From Datnioides undecimradiatus (Eukaryota; Chordata; Actinopteri; Lobotiformes; Datnioididae): 64,000 bases of DNA. How positions within the stretch are numbered: position 1 is the first letter of the stretch; every line of letters starts with the position of its first letter. A model generated the notes under the pieces. The model had not been told where the DNA came from, did no database searches, and saw only the letters and a program-made list of their open reading frames with translations. Shown in pieces: positions 1 through 12,200 of this stretch. A program made the translations under genes and the position numbers. The stretch lies in the NCBI GenBank assembly GCA_008933995.1, contig WARS01000110.1, positions 558,001 through 622,000 of the forward strand, given 5' to 3'.

Positions 1-51
1 GCTCTGTGACGTAATGATGACCTCCTCTCTCCTCCTCCTCCTTCCTAACAG

Positions 52-221
52 GAGTACTACATAGCAGACGCGTCAGAGGACCAAGTGTTTGTGTGTGTGA
101 ACCACCTGAACAACGTCACACACCTGTACATCTCAGACACACAGGGCCTGTCCTTCTCTCTGTCGCTGGAGAACGTGCTGTACTACAGTCCCGAGGGCTC
201 CGGCAGCAACACGCTGATCAG
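52..221 (+). CDS. sorl1: sorl1 exon 1 of window (VPS10 propeller)
   Basis: Opens after the CTAACAG acceptor and begins [16 protein letters not shown], matching the SORL1 VPS10 propeller; ends in the middle of an arginine codon (AG|G) before GTACTG. It keeps the [12 protein letters not shown] blade motif. The 5' neighbour exon lies outside the window. Confidence 0.96.
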
Positions 222-3200
222 GTACTGATCACACACACACACACAGTCATGTTTTTGTCACACGAGAGGACATATATTTCCTGGAGTCTTACCATGACGA
301 CAAACACCACTTGCACACACAGAATCATCACTCTGAAATGTAATGATTAATCAATTTTGTGAAGGCAGTTGCCCACAATATTACTGCGTAGATGGATTTT
401 TGTTCCGACAGCATGAGTCACACGTGCGCATGTTATCCAACATTTATTAAAAACCTGGTTTGGTGGAAGTTTGGTGTGAAACTTCAGTGAAGTGCCAGCA
501 TCACTCCAAAAGCACAACAGTCTCTGTCAGGGACGCCGAATCAGCCCGTGCTGAGTCACGGCGTGCTGTGTGCTTTCATGACTTCCTCTTGCGTACTCTT
601 CTCATCGCGTCGTCTGTCACGTCCAGCTGCCTCGCCCGGATTTTATGCAAGCGACAGACCAGCTTCATACGAATAAATGCAAAAGTGCAACAGATCAGTA
701 CGCAGTCCAAAGGTTTTACTGATGCACCAGCTGTCTCAGCCTTATACATGAGCATTACAACTTTGCTAAGTGCCAACTTGCAAAATAATTCAAGCAATTA
801 ATTATTTAATTATATTAATAAAAGTTAATTTTAATGTTTTCTAATATAAAACAAAGCATGAAAACAGTAACTTGATCATTTTTGACAACCCTAAGGTCGG
901 AGAGGGACCCACGACCTCTGTGAAAGAAGCTCATTACGGTTTTAATGCGCTCCGCCGCAACTGGGTAACTTCTGGCTGAGGCGACGAGAGGTGCCAAAAT
1001 AAATGCAGCGCAACATTTCCTCTGATTTGCAGACGACAGCAGTTCTGGGGAAAATGAATATCTGCATAAATTAGCACAAAGTGGAAATATAAGTACCTCA
1101 GAATTGTACTCGAACACAATACTTTTGTCGTTTAGCAAAATAATCCCAACACGGAGTCGGTTCGCTAACTTTTTCCAGAGAGTTCCTATGCATCGTGCGG
1201 CCGTCGTCACGGGGACGGCTCTGTTAAAGATGCGAGCTCAGCCGCCGCGTCATCCGCAGCACGCACAGCATTTTGATGATCCATTCCTCTATATGAAGTT
1301 GCAGCTGATGGAAAATGACATCTGCACAAATACTCAGGTATTACAGCGCACACTATTAGGCTGATAATGGCCCACAGATGTGAGGCTTCGGCAGCAGGAG
1401 GAAGAGTCCGTGGTGGAGGACAACTGATACAGCACCTTGGACATCTCACACTGTGTTTGAAACGTCTTGTGTCTTGTCCGCAAGCTCCTTTCACAGACTT
1501 TAAAGGAAAAGTTGGGCTGCCGGTGGTGTCTTCACGTGGTGGCGTCGGTGCCTGGCACTGTGCAGCTCACCAATGACTGGTCAAGGTCCACGTGCACGGT
1601 CTACGAATGACCATCTAAATGGAAAACATCATTGTGTAGTCTGATGTTTGCTTCGAGCACGGTAGTAGTATGACTATAACTCAGAGGCCTGATGCCAACA
1701 GGTCTGTTTCCATGACGACTGAGCAATCATCGCCTGCTGATGAAAGCTTGTGATACAGTTGAAATCTCCTGGAAAAGAATTTGGATTATTTAGCCAAATC
1801 GCTGTTTCCAAGCTCATGTGCATGCAGCTGGATCAATATCAGTAAGTTCATTTGCTGTGTTTCCCTTCGTATAAGTTATGAGTCATGCCACAACCTGTAC
1901 CGGCACATCAGAATGTACCCGGTGTGTACCTGCAGGACAAATTAAGCACTATCTGCCAGGCTTGCCAGTAATTGAGCAGTTCCCCTAGCAACCTGAGGAA
2001 CTGACAGGACCTTTAGTTCCCTTTACAAATGCCTGGTTACAGTGATAACACAAAGGCTTTGCACAACACACACACACACACACACACACGAGTGCTGCCT
2101 CTTTATCTAATAACCGACAATCTATTGATCCGACGCTACAGCTCCGTCTGAACTCTGAGTTCTGTATTCATTGTTTTTCTGCTCGGTCCTCTCCATAATC
2201 AGATCAGGAAGGGCCTGCGCTGTTGTGGCCGGCGCAGTCACAGGGTGTTGACTCAGGTGTTTGCCTGCCAGTGACGATTCGTTCTGTTTATTCGACACCG
2301 CGCCCTCTGTTAATGAAATCAGCCGTCGATCCCCGCGCCCCCTGTTTATGTTGACGCAAAGCCTCCCGTGCTGGTTCAAACACGCGCGTGTTGGGTGCGT
2401 GCATGCAGCGTAGTGACCTGATTTCTGGGTAATGGAGTTCGAGCTTCCTTTTTTCTTTTCTCCGCCGTGTGGAAAGTTGCCCGGTACAGCTGTAATTTCA
2501 AAATGCTGATGTATTTGGTTCCCTTGCGTTTTGCCCTCCAGTGTTCCCGAGCCAAGTGAACAGGAGCACGTACAGGGAATACCAGCCAGGTTTCAGCAAA
2601 TCTCTGCGTGAAATGAATCAGAGGCCTCAACTCTTTATATAATGCTCCAATGAAAGTAAAGCATTGCTATTTCGCTATTTGGCTCCTCCTGGACCCCGAT
2701 GATGATGATGATGACGATCTCTGTCTCAGGTACTTTGCCAATGAGCCTTTCGCCGACCTGCACCGCGTGGAGGGCCTGCGAGGAGTCTTCATCGCCACGC
2801 TCATCAACGGCTCGGTCAGCGAAGACAACATGCGATCCGTCATCACTTTCGACAAGGGCGGGACGTGGGAGCTGCTTCAGCCGCCTGCTGCCGACAGCCT
2901 GGGAGGAACCGTGGACTGCCAGGTAGCCCCTCAAACCCCGCGTCTTTAATCATCCCACATTGTCAGTCCCTGATGTCAGGAATTGATCCCGTGCTGTCAT
3001 CCACTGGTGAACGTGATTAATTTGGCGATCTGATCACCCGATGAGGTCTGCAGCACTGAGTTTTGTTATGAGGAGCAGGAACGGCGGTTTCACTACTGCA
3101 TCTACGCTGGTGCTTCACACATCCACAGATTAGTCAGCTGACAGGAAGTTTACTGCCAATTCAAAGCAGAGGTCCACTGTCCTGCGGCTGGGTTTGGTAA

Positions 3201-6200
3201 CAGCAACATTAGAGAACGGGAATTAATAATAGTTAATTTATAATAATTAGGAATTAATAAAGTTAATAAGTTCACATTATTGATTAGTGGATCAGACTCT
3301 GTTCTTTTCCTCACTTTCAGACGAGAGCTGTATGAAAGCCTGTCCCCTGCGGCCGTTAGCCAGAACCTAATAAATGAACCAGTTATTGCGAGTAAACAAG
3401 CCGTAAACAAAGTAATATGATCTCCAATTTAGATCTGTGGTGGGACACAGCATCAGCCAAACCGTTCTTAACTAAACAGCTGATATGACTCAGAGTTACA
3501 GCCTAGCTTCAGATTTACCTCCACACACTCAGGGTTTGACTCACAGGCCCGTGCTCGTAAATTCAAGAACTAAGATGATGTTTTAGAAACGATTTTGACC
3601 TCCTAACTCCTGGTGGTGGTTTACAGCATGAAGACTTGGGTCAAGCCTCTGTCATACTGGCAGTTTTGGGGTTTCGGTCTGTATTAAATCAAAAGAATGA
3701 GCTCAGTGTGTTGTGGAAACACTATTTCTGACTTAACTTTTCTATTCTCATTCTTACTTTCAACTCTGTCGTGGTTGATCCAAGCCTCGTGATGCATCTG
3801 CAGAGTCCCGAACCCTACACAACACCACCTGATTCCCCTCTCCTGTCCTCGTCTCCCTTTTCAGCTCAGCAAGGGTTGCTCACTCCACCTGGCCCAGCGC
3901 TGGAGCCAGCTGTTCAACATCCAGCTGAGGAGGATGCCCATTTTATCCAAGGACTCTGCACCGGGACTCATCATGGCTACAGGTGGGACGACCAGCAGCG
4001 GCATCACTGACACAGGCAGTAGTTGAATGATGCGAAACACCAGGCCGCATTTCAGTGCTTTTGCATTTCCAGCCCAGCCTGAAGCGGTTTAGTCTCGCTT
4101 CCTAAACTGTGTGATGGACAGAAAGAGGAGCTTTTATGAAATGAAACATTTCAGTAATTCTGGCAGAGTGCCTGCACGAGCATCTCGCAATCAAGACTAA
4201 TGAAGAGGCTCCGGGTGCCATCTGTTAGCGGATGATGTCACTGAGACAGAGCAGGAATCGCGCAAGCATGTGTTGTTTTTCAGCAGCTTCCTCTTGTTCT
4301 GATGACAGATAAGTTTGCCGCGCACAGGAAATGAGCAGTGCAGATCTACAAGCCGTGCCCTGTGAAGGCTGAGCTGCTTCTCTGTCTCAAGTAAATGCCT
4401 ACTTCCTGTATTGCCCAAAACACACAGGAAATACTTTTCAAGTCTGCAGGAGGTGCGAAAAAGCTCCTTGTTTGCTCTGTCATTGCGTCGAGGTGTGTTG
4501 TTCCTCTCGAGGCCTCGGCCGGAAATCAAAGTTGAAAGTCGCAGGCGCCTGCGAGGGCCGTTTTAACATGTCGCAGGCGAGAAGTTTCTCCGCCTCGCTG
4601 CTGAGGCAGAGTTCCTGCAGTTTGCCTCTGGTGAAAAGCACGATTCGGCGATGCTCTCCAGTCTCTAGAGGACTGCTTCCTCTGCACCCAACCAGTCCCT
4701 CTAATTAAATTCTTATTAGAAAATAGGCATGGAAGGGGAGAGAGAGAGGAGGAGGAGGAGGAGGAGGAGGGAGGAAGGACTGCCAATCGACGGCGCCGTT
4801 CGCTTCGTTATCGCTCTCAAACAGATGGGCTAATTACTGCCGCAGCGCCCAGCGGGCACTCGACGGGTCAAACGTACTCGTGAGTGCTGTCTGGCGTATA
4901 CATACCCACACTGCACAGACATGTTTACATACACGACGACCTGAATAAACTGCTCGCACAGATACACAGATACTCTGAGTGTGTGGTTTTTTTTCGCAGT
5001 GTGTCGCGCGATGCTGGCACCGCTCGTCATTTCAGCTCATTTCAGTCTCTCTTTACGCTAAAACGTCAAAACAGACGAAACAAGACGGACTACATGAGCG
5101 GCAGAAATCGAAAGAGCCGCGGAAACAAAGCGCTGAAGACGCTCCTCCACCGGTCCAGAAATAAAATCCCGGAAGAAACGCTGACTCACGCCCGAACGCT
5201 CGAGACTCAACAGGTTTAAAGATATTGGGTTTTGGCAGGAGAACGCGTTTGCTAGTCCAGAAATATCAGTATCGGCCTTTAAAGGGGAACTTTACATCAC
5301 TCGAAAATCGTTCTCTCCAGACCTCCAGTGGTTTAACCTCCCACAGGTGTGCTGTAGGCCTGGTGACACTCTTTGGCGTAGTTACAGGTGCACGTTCCTG
5401 ACCGCAGCCAATCACACCTCCCCAAGGGGAATCAGCGAACCAACAAAGTCAACCAAAGAGTCTGGTGTGGAGCATTCGTTTATGGTCTCGAGTCTCCGGC
5501 TCCTCGTGTGATGATATTTGATGAGAGTCATTAGCCCGTTTTACACGGGGAGAGGGAGAGCGTGATTCATCTCAGAGACGGTTTTACAGCCCCCGACGGA
5601 GACGCAAACAGCGCGCTCCTCGCGTTTTAATCCGCGCCTCTTGAAGTCGCTCACCCTGAGATGAGATTTGATGAACGGGATCGATGTCTGCAGATGCGAG
5701 CAGGTGTCCGTCTGCCCTTAAGTGTCAGAGGCAGAGGCTCCTCGTGTTAATCATCCGCTCCGTTAATTCCATCGCCGTCGATCGATGGAAGGAGGGCTGG
5801 GCGTTGTGGATCGATGTGCGCTGTGCGTGTGTTATTGTTATTGTGCGTGTGTGGTATTGCTCTCCATCTGCATTTGTAACGAACACAAAGCACAGCTGAG
5901 TTTTGCTGATACTGGCTCATGACCAGGAGACAGGAACAGCTGACTTTCGGTCTGGGCCACATTGCGATCAGGATGTTGCCCCTTATCTTAGCTCACCGCT
6001 TTCATTTTGCAACACTCTAAGCTGTGATGCAATGTTTTTAGTTTTTGTAGTGGGGTTTTTTTGTGTGTGTATTTCCTGTTTTGACCCAAGATGAGTTACT
6101 TTGTTTAGCGAAATACAGCTAACCCAAATCTTAGACTCAGTTCTCAACAGAAATCTTGTTGTTTTCATGGATCCCAATGCTAAATGCTCATCATGAACTC

Positions 6201-9200
6201 TGGCCACACTGACTGCGTGCCAGATGCCGAAGTCCAGACCAGGACGTGACGTTTGGAGGAATTTGATTTGAGGTGGCAGAGGCTGTTCGCCAGCTAACTA
6301 ACAAACATTTGCTGTTCCCCTGCTGTGGGTGGATGTCATGCTATTGGTTGGCTCAGCTGTAACTTCAGTGATGGTGTCATATATGGTAACATATAAGCCC
6401 AAAGAGATCATTACTTCCACTAAGTGAATAAATTGTACTGCTACTAATAATACCTTTAATTTATAGGCACCTTTCAGAACCCTCAAGGTCACCTTACAAT
6501 GCAATAATTTACATATACACAGTTAAATACAAGTAGAAAATACATGAAATGAAATGAATAAGCAGGTACTAATAAACCATTTACTTACTTGACAAATACT
6601 CTTGATGTTGGTAAATTTCACAGTCCTTCTCAAACTGTAATAGTTATCTGGTTAAACTCAGTCACTTCAGGAATTACTCATCACCTCCTGAGCCTCTGAC
6701 CTCAGCTTTTATCCGTCTTACAGCCCGGCTTGTTTCCCAACAAGCCACCGGCGCAGCTGCAGACGCCCAGTCCCATTCGTTTTCTGTCAATCAAGTGAAA
6801 TAAAAACCCAACAGGAAGTGCAGTTTCAGTTTCTGAATGTGTAATTTCATTATGTCCCTGTGCAAAGTGCCTGAGCAGATCATTCCTGCCTTATCATAAA
6901 ACAGCATACAGTCAAAGGAAAGTATTTGTCAGTGCATATAAAGGCCACGTGCATTAAAAAGATACAGAATGCTATGGTTTGGGTTTTTGGGTCACAGATT
7001 TTCCATACGTGAAAGCAAAACCAGTGGTCACATCAAGTCTGTAATATTCAGGGAAAGCCCCTGTAATGTGTGTGTGTGTGTGTGTGTGTGTGTATAAAAT
7101 GCCTTTTTGTCCTCTGGTTGCAGGATCTGTAGGCAGGAACTTGGCCAACAAGCCTAATGTGTATGTATCCAGCAGCGCCGGAGCCCGGTGGAAGGAGGTC
7201 AGTCCAAAATCTGACACAGATGACAGGGAAAACACAGCTTGTAAAACTGAATCGCGAGCGGCTCGTCCGTCAGAGAGGGTTCTCAGCGCGTCACAGTGAA
7301 TTTCATTCAGGCGCCTGTGCACGTGTATATACACCGGGCATTTGCCAGAAAATGCACGTAGAAATAGCAAAATATGAGCATCAGTTGTGACTTTATGCAT
7401 CATAGATATGGTAAGGTATTAACCGATTAGGGTTAGTGGTTGGTTTCTCACTTTCTCTTGTTTAACAGCTACCAAAAGAAGCCAGCAAACCAAACTCGGC
7501 AGTCATTTGTTGACGTGAACGCCTCCTGGAAATGAGTGAAACTGCCATTTAATAATTATTTCCAACTGCTGCTACTGAGACTCAAAACGTGTTGTGATTA
7601 AAGAAGCGCATGTAGAACATCAAACGCGTTGTGTTGACTCATTATCATGTACTGGAGAGAGCTCCGGGCAGCTTCACCCATTACTCTGATGTACAAACAG
7701 GCGGCGTAGCAGTTTCAGGCTCGCAAGACTTTAAAGACTAAACGTCCGACCCCAGCAACCTGTTTCAACAGGAACTGAAAGTGTGAACTGACCTTTTATG
7801 CGCATGATGTCCTGATGGCTGCTCTCCGTCTGTCCAGGCACTGGCAGGGCCTCATTTCTACACGTGGGGTGACCACGGTGGTATCCTGATGGCTATCGCA
7901 CAAGGAGGCTCCGCCACACATCTCAAGTAAGTCCCCGATGACATTTTGTCCTCCTGGACGGAAGAAAAGAGCAGATTTGCCGTTCAGTCGGCTCTGCTGT
8001 AAAAAACCGCCGAGAGGCCGGGTTGTGACTGCGAGGCCCCTCCGTTTGAACTCTCCAGACAGCTTTTGGAAACGCGGGGAATGAAGCACATAAACCTGCC
8101 CCAGCGGATGGGCTCGTTAGTCAGCGGGAGCAGATTGTGCGAACGTGAGGCGGCTCGTTGTAGGAAACCCTCCCCCAGTAAACAGAGGTGTTATAAAAGC
8201 ACCCTCATGCCCACAGCAGCATTAGGCTGTTTATACTCACGTCGAGGTGGCGCAGTATGTGACAGCAGCTGACCTCTTTAACATGCAGAGAGGACCCTGG
8301 TTCTGTCTTTATATAGACAAATATCAATAAAACCACCCAATTATAATGTCTGACGTGCTCATGTGTGACCCCTGTGGTAAGCACAGCTTCCTCTGTTGCT
8401 GTTAATGAAATGCTGTTGACTGCTTTATTGAAACACCAAATCTGACCTCTGATCAGTTTGTGCATTGCCGCCTCATATAGTAATTAGTTAAATACTTCCC
8501 CCATGTGCCCGTCAGGTTCAGCACCAACGAAGGCGAGACATGGACCGACTTCCAGTTCTCAGACCGGGCCGTGTACGTCTACCAGCTGCTGACCGAGCCC
8601 GGGGAGAAGAGCACCATTTTCACCATCTTCGGCTCGTACGCCGACCAGAGGCACAGCTGGCTCATCCTGCAGGTCAACACCTCCGACGTCCTGGGTAGGT
8701 CTGGCGAGCGAGAGGCAGGTTCGCCGGGAGCGAGGGCGCAGAGAGCTTGAGCTCTTAGCAACAACGGCTCACAACAGCTATTTATAAGTTTATACTTCAG
8801 CTGTGGCGCTCATCAGAGGGCTTCCTGTATGTGGATATCATCTGTTACATTAAACATGGCTTTAATGTCAGCTTTTTCCTTAAATTACATAACACACGCA
8901 CACACTGTAACACACACACACACACACACACACATATATGTGTGTATGTGTGTGTATTAGTCTGTTGTCTAGGAATTAGGAATGAATTAGGGAAGCTAAT
9001 GTTGCTACAGCCTGTTTTGTTCCACAAAAGACCCGCCCTACTCTGCCTCTGATTGGCTGGTGTTCAGCCCCCCCTGGCTACAGTTAAGTCATGATCAGAG
9101 CCAATCAGAGGCGGAGCAGGAACGAGTCTTTGTGGAATATGTATGTGTGTGTGTGTGTGTGTGTGGAGAAACCTGTTAGACAGCTGTAGCTAAAGAGGCC

Positions 9201-12200
9201 TTAAAGCCAGCTGTGTGTTGTCACTCAGACGACTGGCTGCAGATAGTTACGCTCTGAGAAGACACCGCGACTGAAGGAAGACCAGTTTACTGAGTCACTG
9301 TGTCGTCATTTGGAAAATAAATGTTGTTTAGTCTTGTAGCAGCCAGCAAGGAATGGTTAATGTGCAGAAATTAGTTGTGCAAAAAGTTAAATTTAACATT
9401 TCCAATGAAAAAATCTTAAATCTAAATCTAATGACCCCCCCGCAGCACTCTGAAGGCCCCCTCTGGGTACACATGCCCCCGTGTGAGAAACGTGGCTAGT
9501 CGCCTCACACCACGCTGGTCTGGAAACAGACAGAAATGCACGTATTCCCGGGTGTTGATGAGAGCAGTTAACCATTTAGGGCCATCAGATGAAGTGTTTC
9601 AGTCCTCTACAGCCAGAAATGGACGGGCGTTTGACAGACTGACCTCCAGGAATTGCAGCGCGCGGCTCTGAGCTCCTTATCGGTGTCAAATACACGTAGC
9701 CTTTCTCCTCCAGGTGTGCCGTGTTCCGAGGCTGACTACAAGCGCTGGTCTCCGTCGGACGAGCACGGCAACGAGTGTCTGCTGGGCAGAGAGATAACGT
9801 ACAAGAGGCGAGCTCCGCACGCGACGTGTTTCAACGGGGAGGACTTCGACCGGCCCGTCACCATATCCAACTGCTCCTGCACGCGGCAGGACTACGAATG
9901 GTGAGGGGCCACGGTCGTGCAAAGAATTGCATATTGACATGTTGGTATAAACAGCTTTTTCTGGTATATATTGCCCGTCGCTCCCATCCCAACTCGCAAT
10001 GAGTCTGTTCTAAGATGCGCGGCAGAAGCTAAGTGGCTGTTCGTTGTGTGTTTACTCTCCCGACCTTCCCAGTGACTACGGCTTCAAGCTGAGCGAAGAC
10101 CTGTCCCTGCAGGTGTGTGTGCCTGACCCCGAGTTCTTAGGCGACCTCTACGCCCCTCCGGTGCCGTGTCCCGTCGGCACGACCTACCGCCGCAGCAAAG
10201 GGTAAGCTGCTGCTGTCCGACTCGCCGGCCGCTGAAGCGTGCAGCCAGGGATTCGTCTGTGCGCTTTATTAGCATAGCGTTGGCATCTGCAGCACCGGGG
10301 GATTCATGTTTATGAGTTTTCATGTGACACCCTCTCTCTTTCCTTTGTGTTTTAATGACTCTTTTTAGGCTTGGCCCAATATTTTCAAACGGTGGACGTC
10401 TCTAAACTCCCACAGACTCTAATTTGAGCAAATCTGGATCCACGAAACCATCGTGGCAGCTTTTTCTATTTGTATTTATAAAACTATAGTACAGTAAACC
10501 TTAAGAGCGGCGAGAATGACACCTGAGCTAACCTTCAAACCTGATACCTGGTGTTAATAATATACAGTTAGGACCTACAGTCGTCATCTTTTGTTGTTTC
10601 CAGGAATTATCGCTGCCTTAGAATTCCCCAGAACTCAGACCAACCTTTGTTCTCTTTACTCTTGCGATGGAGAGAGCTGCTCTCGGTGTCGCTAGCTGCG
10701 TTTGGTGAGAGCACCACCAAGTGTCGAAATGAAGGCAGCTCTTTCTCTTCCTGCCGCAGCTACAGGAAGGTACCAGGCGACAGCTGCAGTGGCGGAGATG
10801 TGGAGTCCAGACTGGATGGAGAGATGCTGCCCTGCCCTGTCGGAGGTAAACCCGCGCTGTGTCATCGGCCAAGAAACATAACATAAGTCTGGAAGCGTCT
10901 ATGAAACACAATGAGTGGCTTTGGCTTATTGTGTGCTGCTCTCTTTTAAACTGTTACCAACAACCCTCACTGACATATCAGCTGTTAATGTCCATGCTAA
11001 GTTGCAGCTGAAGATATTTAAGACTTGTCTTATGACGAAAAACCTCAGATCACATGTTTTTTGCAGAATAACACCACAGAGTGAAGGACGCTGGGAAAGA
11101 CAGAAGGGGAACTCTTGTGTCTGCTCGGCTGTTCCTGCTCTGAAAGTCCATGTGATCGACAGTTTAAATTAGAACTGCTCATAAATGTTGGAAATAAGGG
11201 TCCATCATCTTATCTTGTCAAAAGCTGACATCTGCATTGAGATTGAGAAGCCCGTGTTGAACAAACTTTAACGTTTTTAAAGGCTGATATGTTCTTATAA
11301 AAGCTTAGCTTCCTGCACAAACAACATCATGTGTTTGGGATGTCGAAGCACGTTCCCATCGCTCACGTCTACCGCGCTCTTTCAGAGAGTAACGAGTTCA
11401 TCCTGTACGCCGTGAGGAACTCCATCCACCGCTACGACCTGGCCACGGGCACGGACCAGGCCCTGCCTCTGGCCGGCCTCAGGGAGGCTGTGGCTCTGGA
11501 CTTTGACTACGACAAGAACTGCCTGTACTGGGCTGACATCTCACTGGACACCATCCAGGTTAGTGAAGAACTCTGCCGGGAGACAACAGAGTCAGAGAGG
11601 TCTGTTTGGTGTCCAAACACGAGTGAAGCAGGACTTGCTCAGAGACTAGACAGGAGCTTATTTTATAGACTTAAACTGAAATTGCTGCTCCCTCACTGAA
11701 TGAATGAGCGTGTGTGTTTACCGAAGTTCACCTGCCTTTCTCCTCTCTCCTGCAGCGGCTGTGTCTGAATGGAAGCACGGGTCAGGAGGTTGTCGTGAGG
11801 AAAGATCTGCAGAATGTGGAGGCTCTGACCTTTGACCCCATCAGTAGACTGCTGTACTGGGTTGACGCTGGAGCGCAGAAGATTGAGGTACACGAGTGTT
11901 CAATTTATATCCATATTCCTATTAAGTATAATCCATACACTGTGGTGTTCACATGGAGAATTGTTATAGTTAAATGTCATGTTATCTGCCTCCATCAGTC
12001 AACAGCCAGAAGTCTTTCCTTTATGGGGTTTAATTGTGTTCTTACCTTACTGGTAATTAAATGTATCATGGAAATGAACTTAAAATATTACAATGACAAA
12101 TAGTTTTTCATCAATCTGCATCTTTTTCATAGTTGTAAGACGATGCTTCGTTAGTATCAGAGTCGTTTGGAGTCAGATTTACAGCTTTTTTACTCTGATC

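Larger units (their letters stand above)
3983..7123 (+). other. sorl1 intron, 3.1 kb
   Basis: Largest intron in the window. It holds a (GGA)n purine run at about 4747-4772, a possible dispersed-repeat copy at 6246-6340, a short stretch at about 6450-6530 that resembles a common fish repeat, and (TG)n at 7065-7093 close to the acceptor. GC-richer single-copy stretches at about 4660-4830 and 5640-5790 could be regulatory, but the sequence alone does not show it. Confidence 0.7.
8695..9713 (+). other. sorl1 intron, 1.0 kb
   Basis: Contains a (CA)n-(TA)n-(TG)n tract at about 8910-8957, a foldback element at 9020-9137, and (TG)n at about 9141-9165. No gene seen. Confidence 0.8.
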
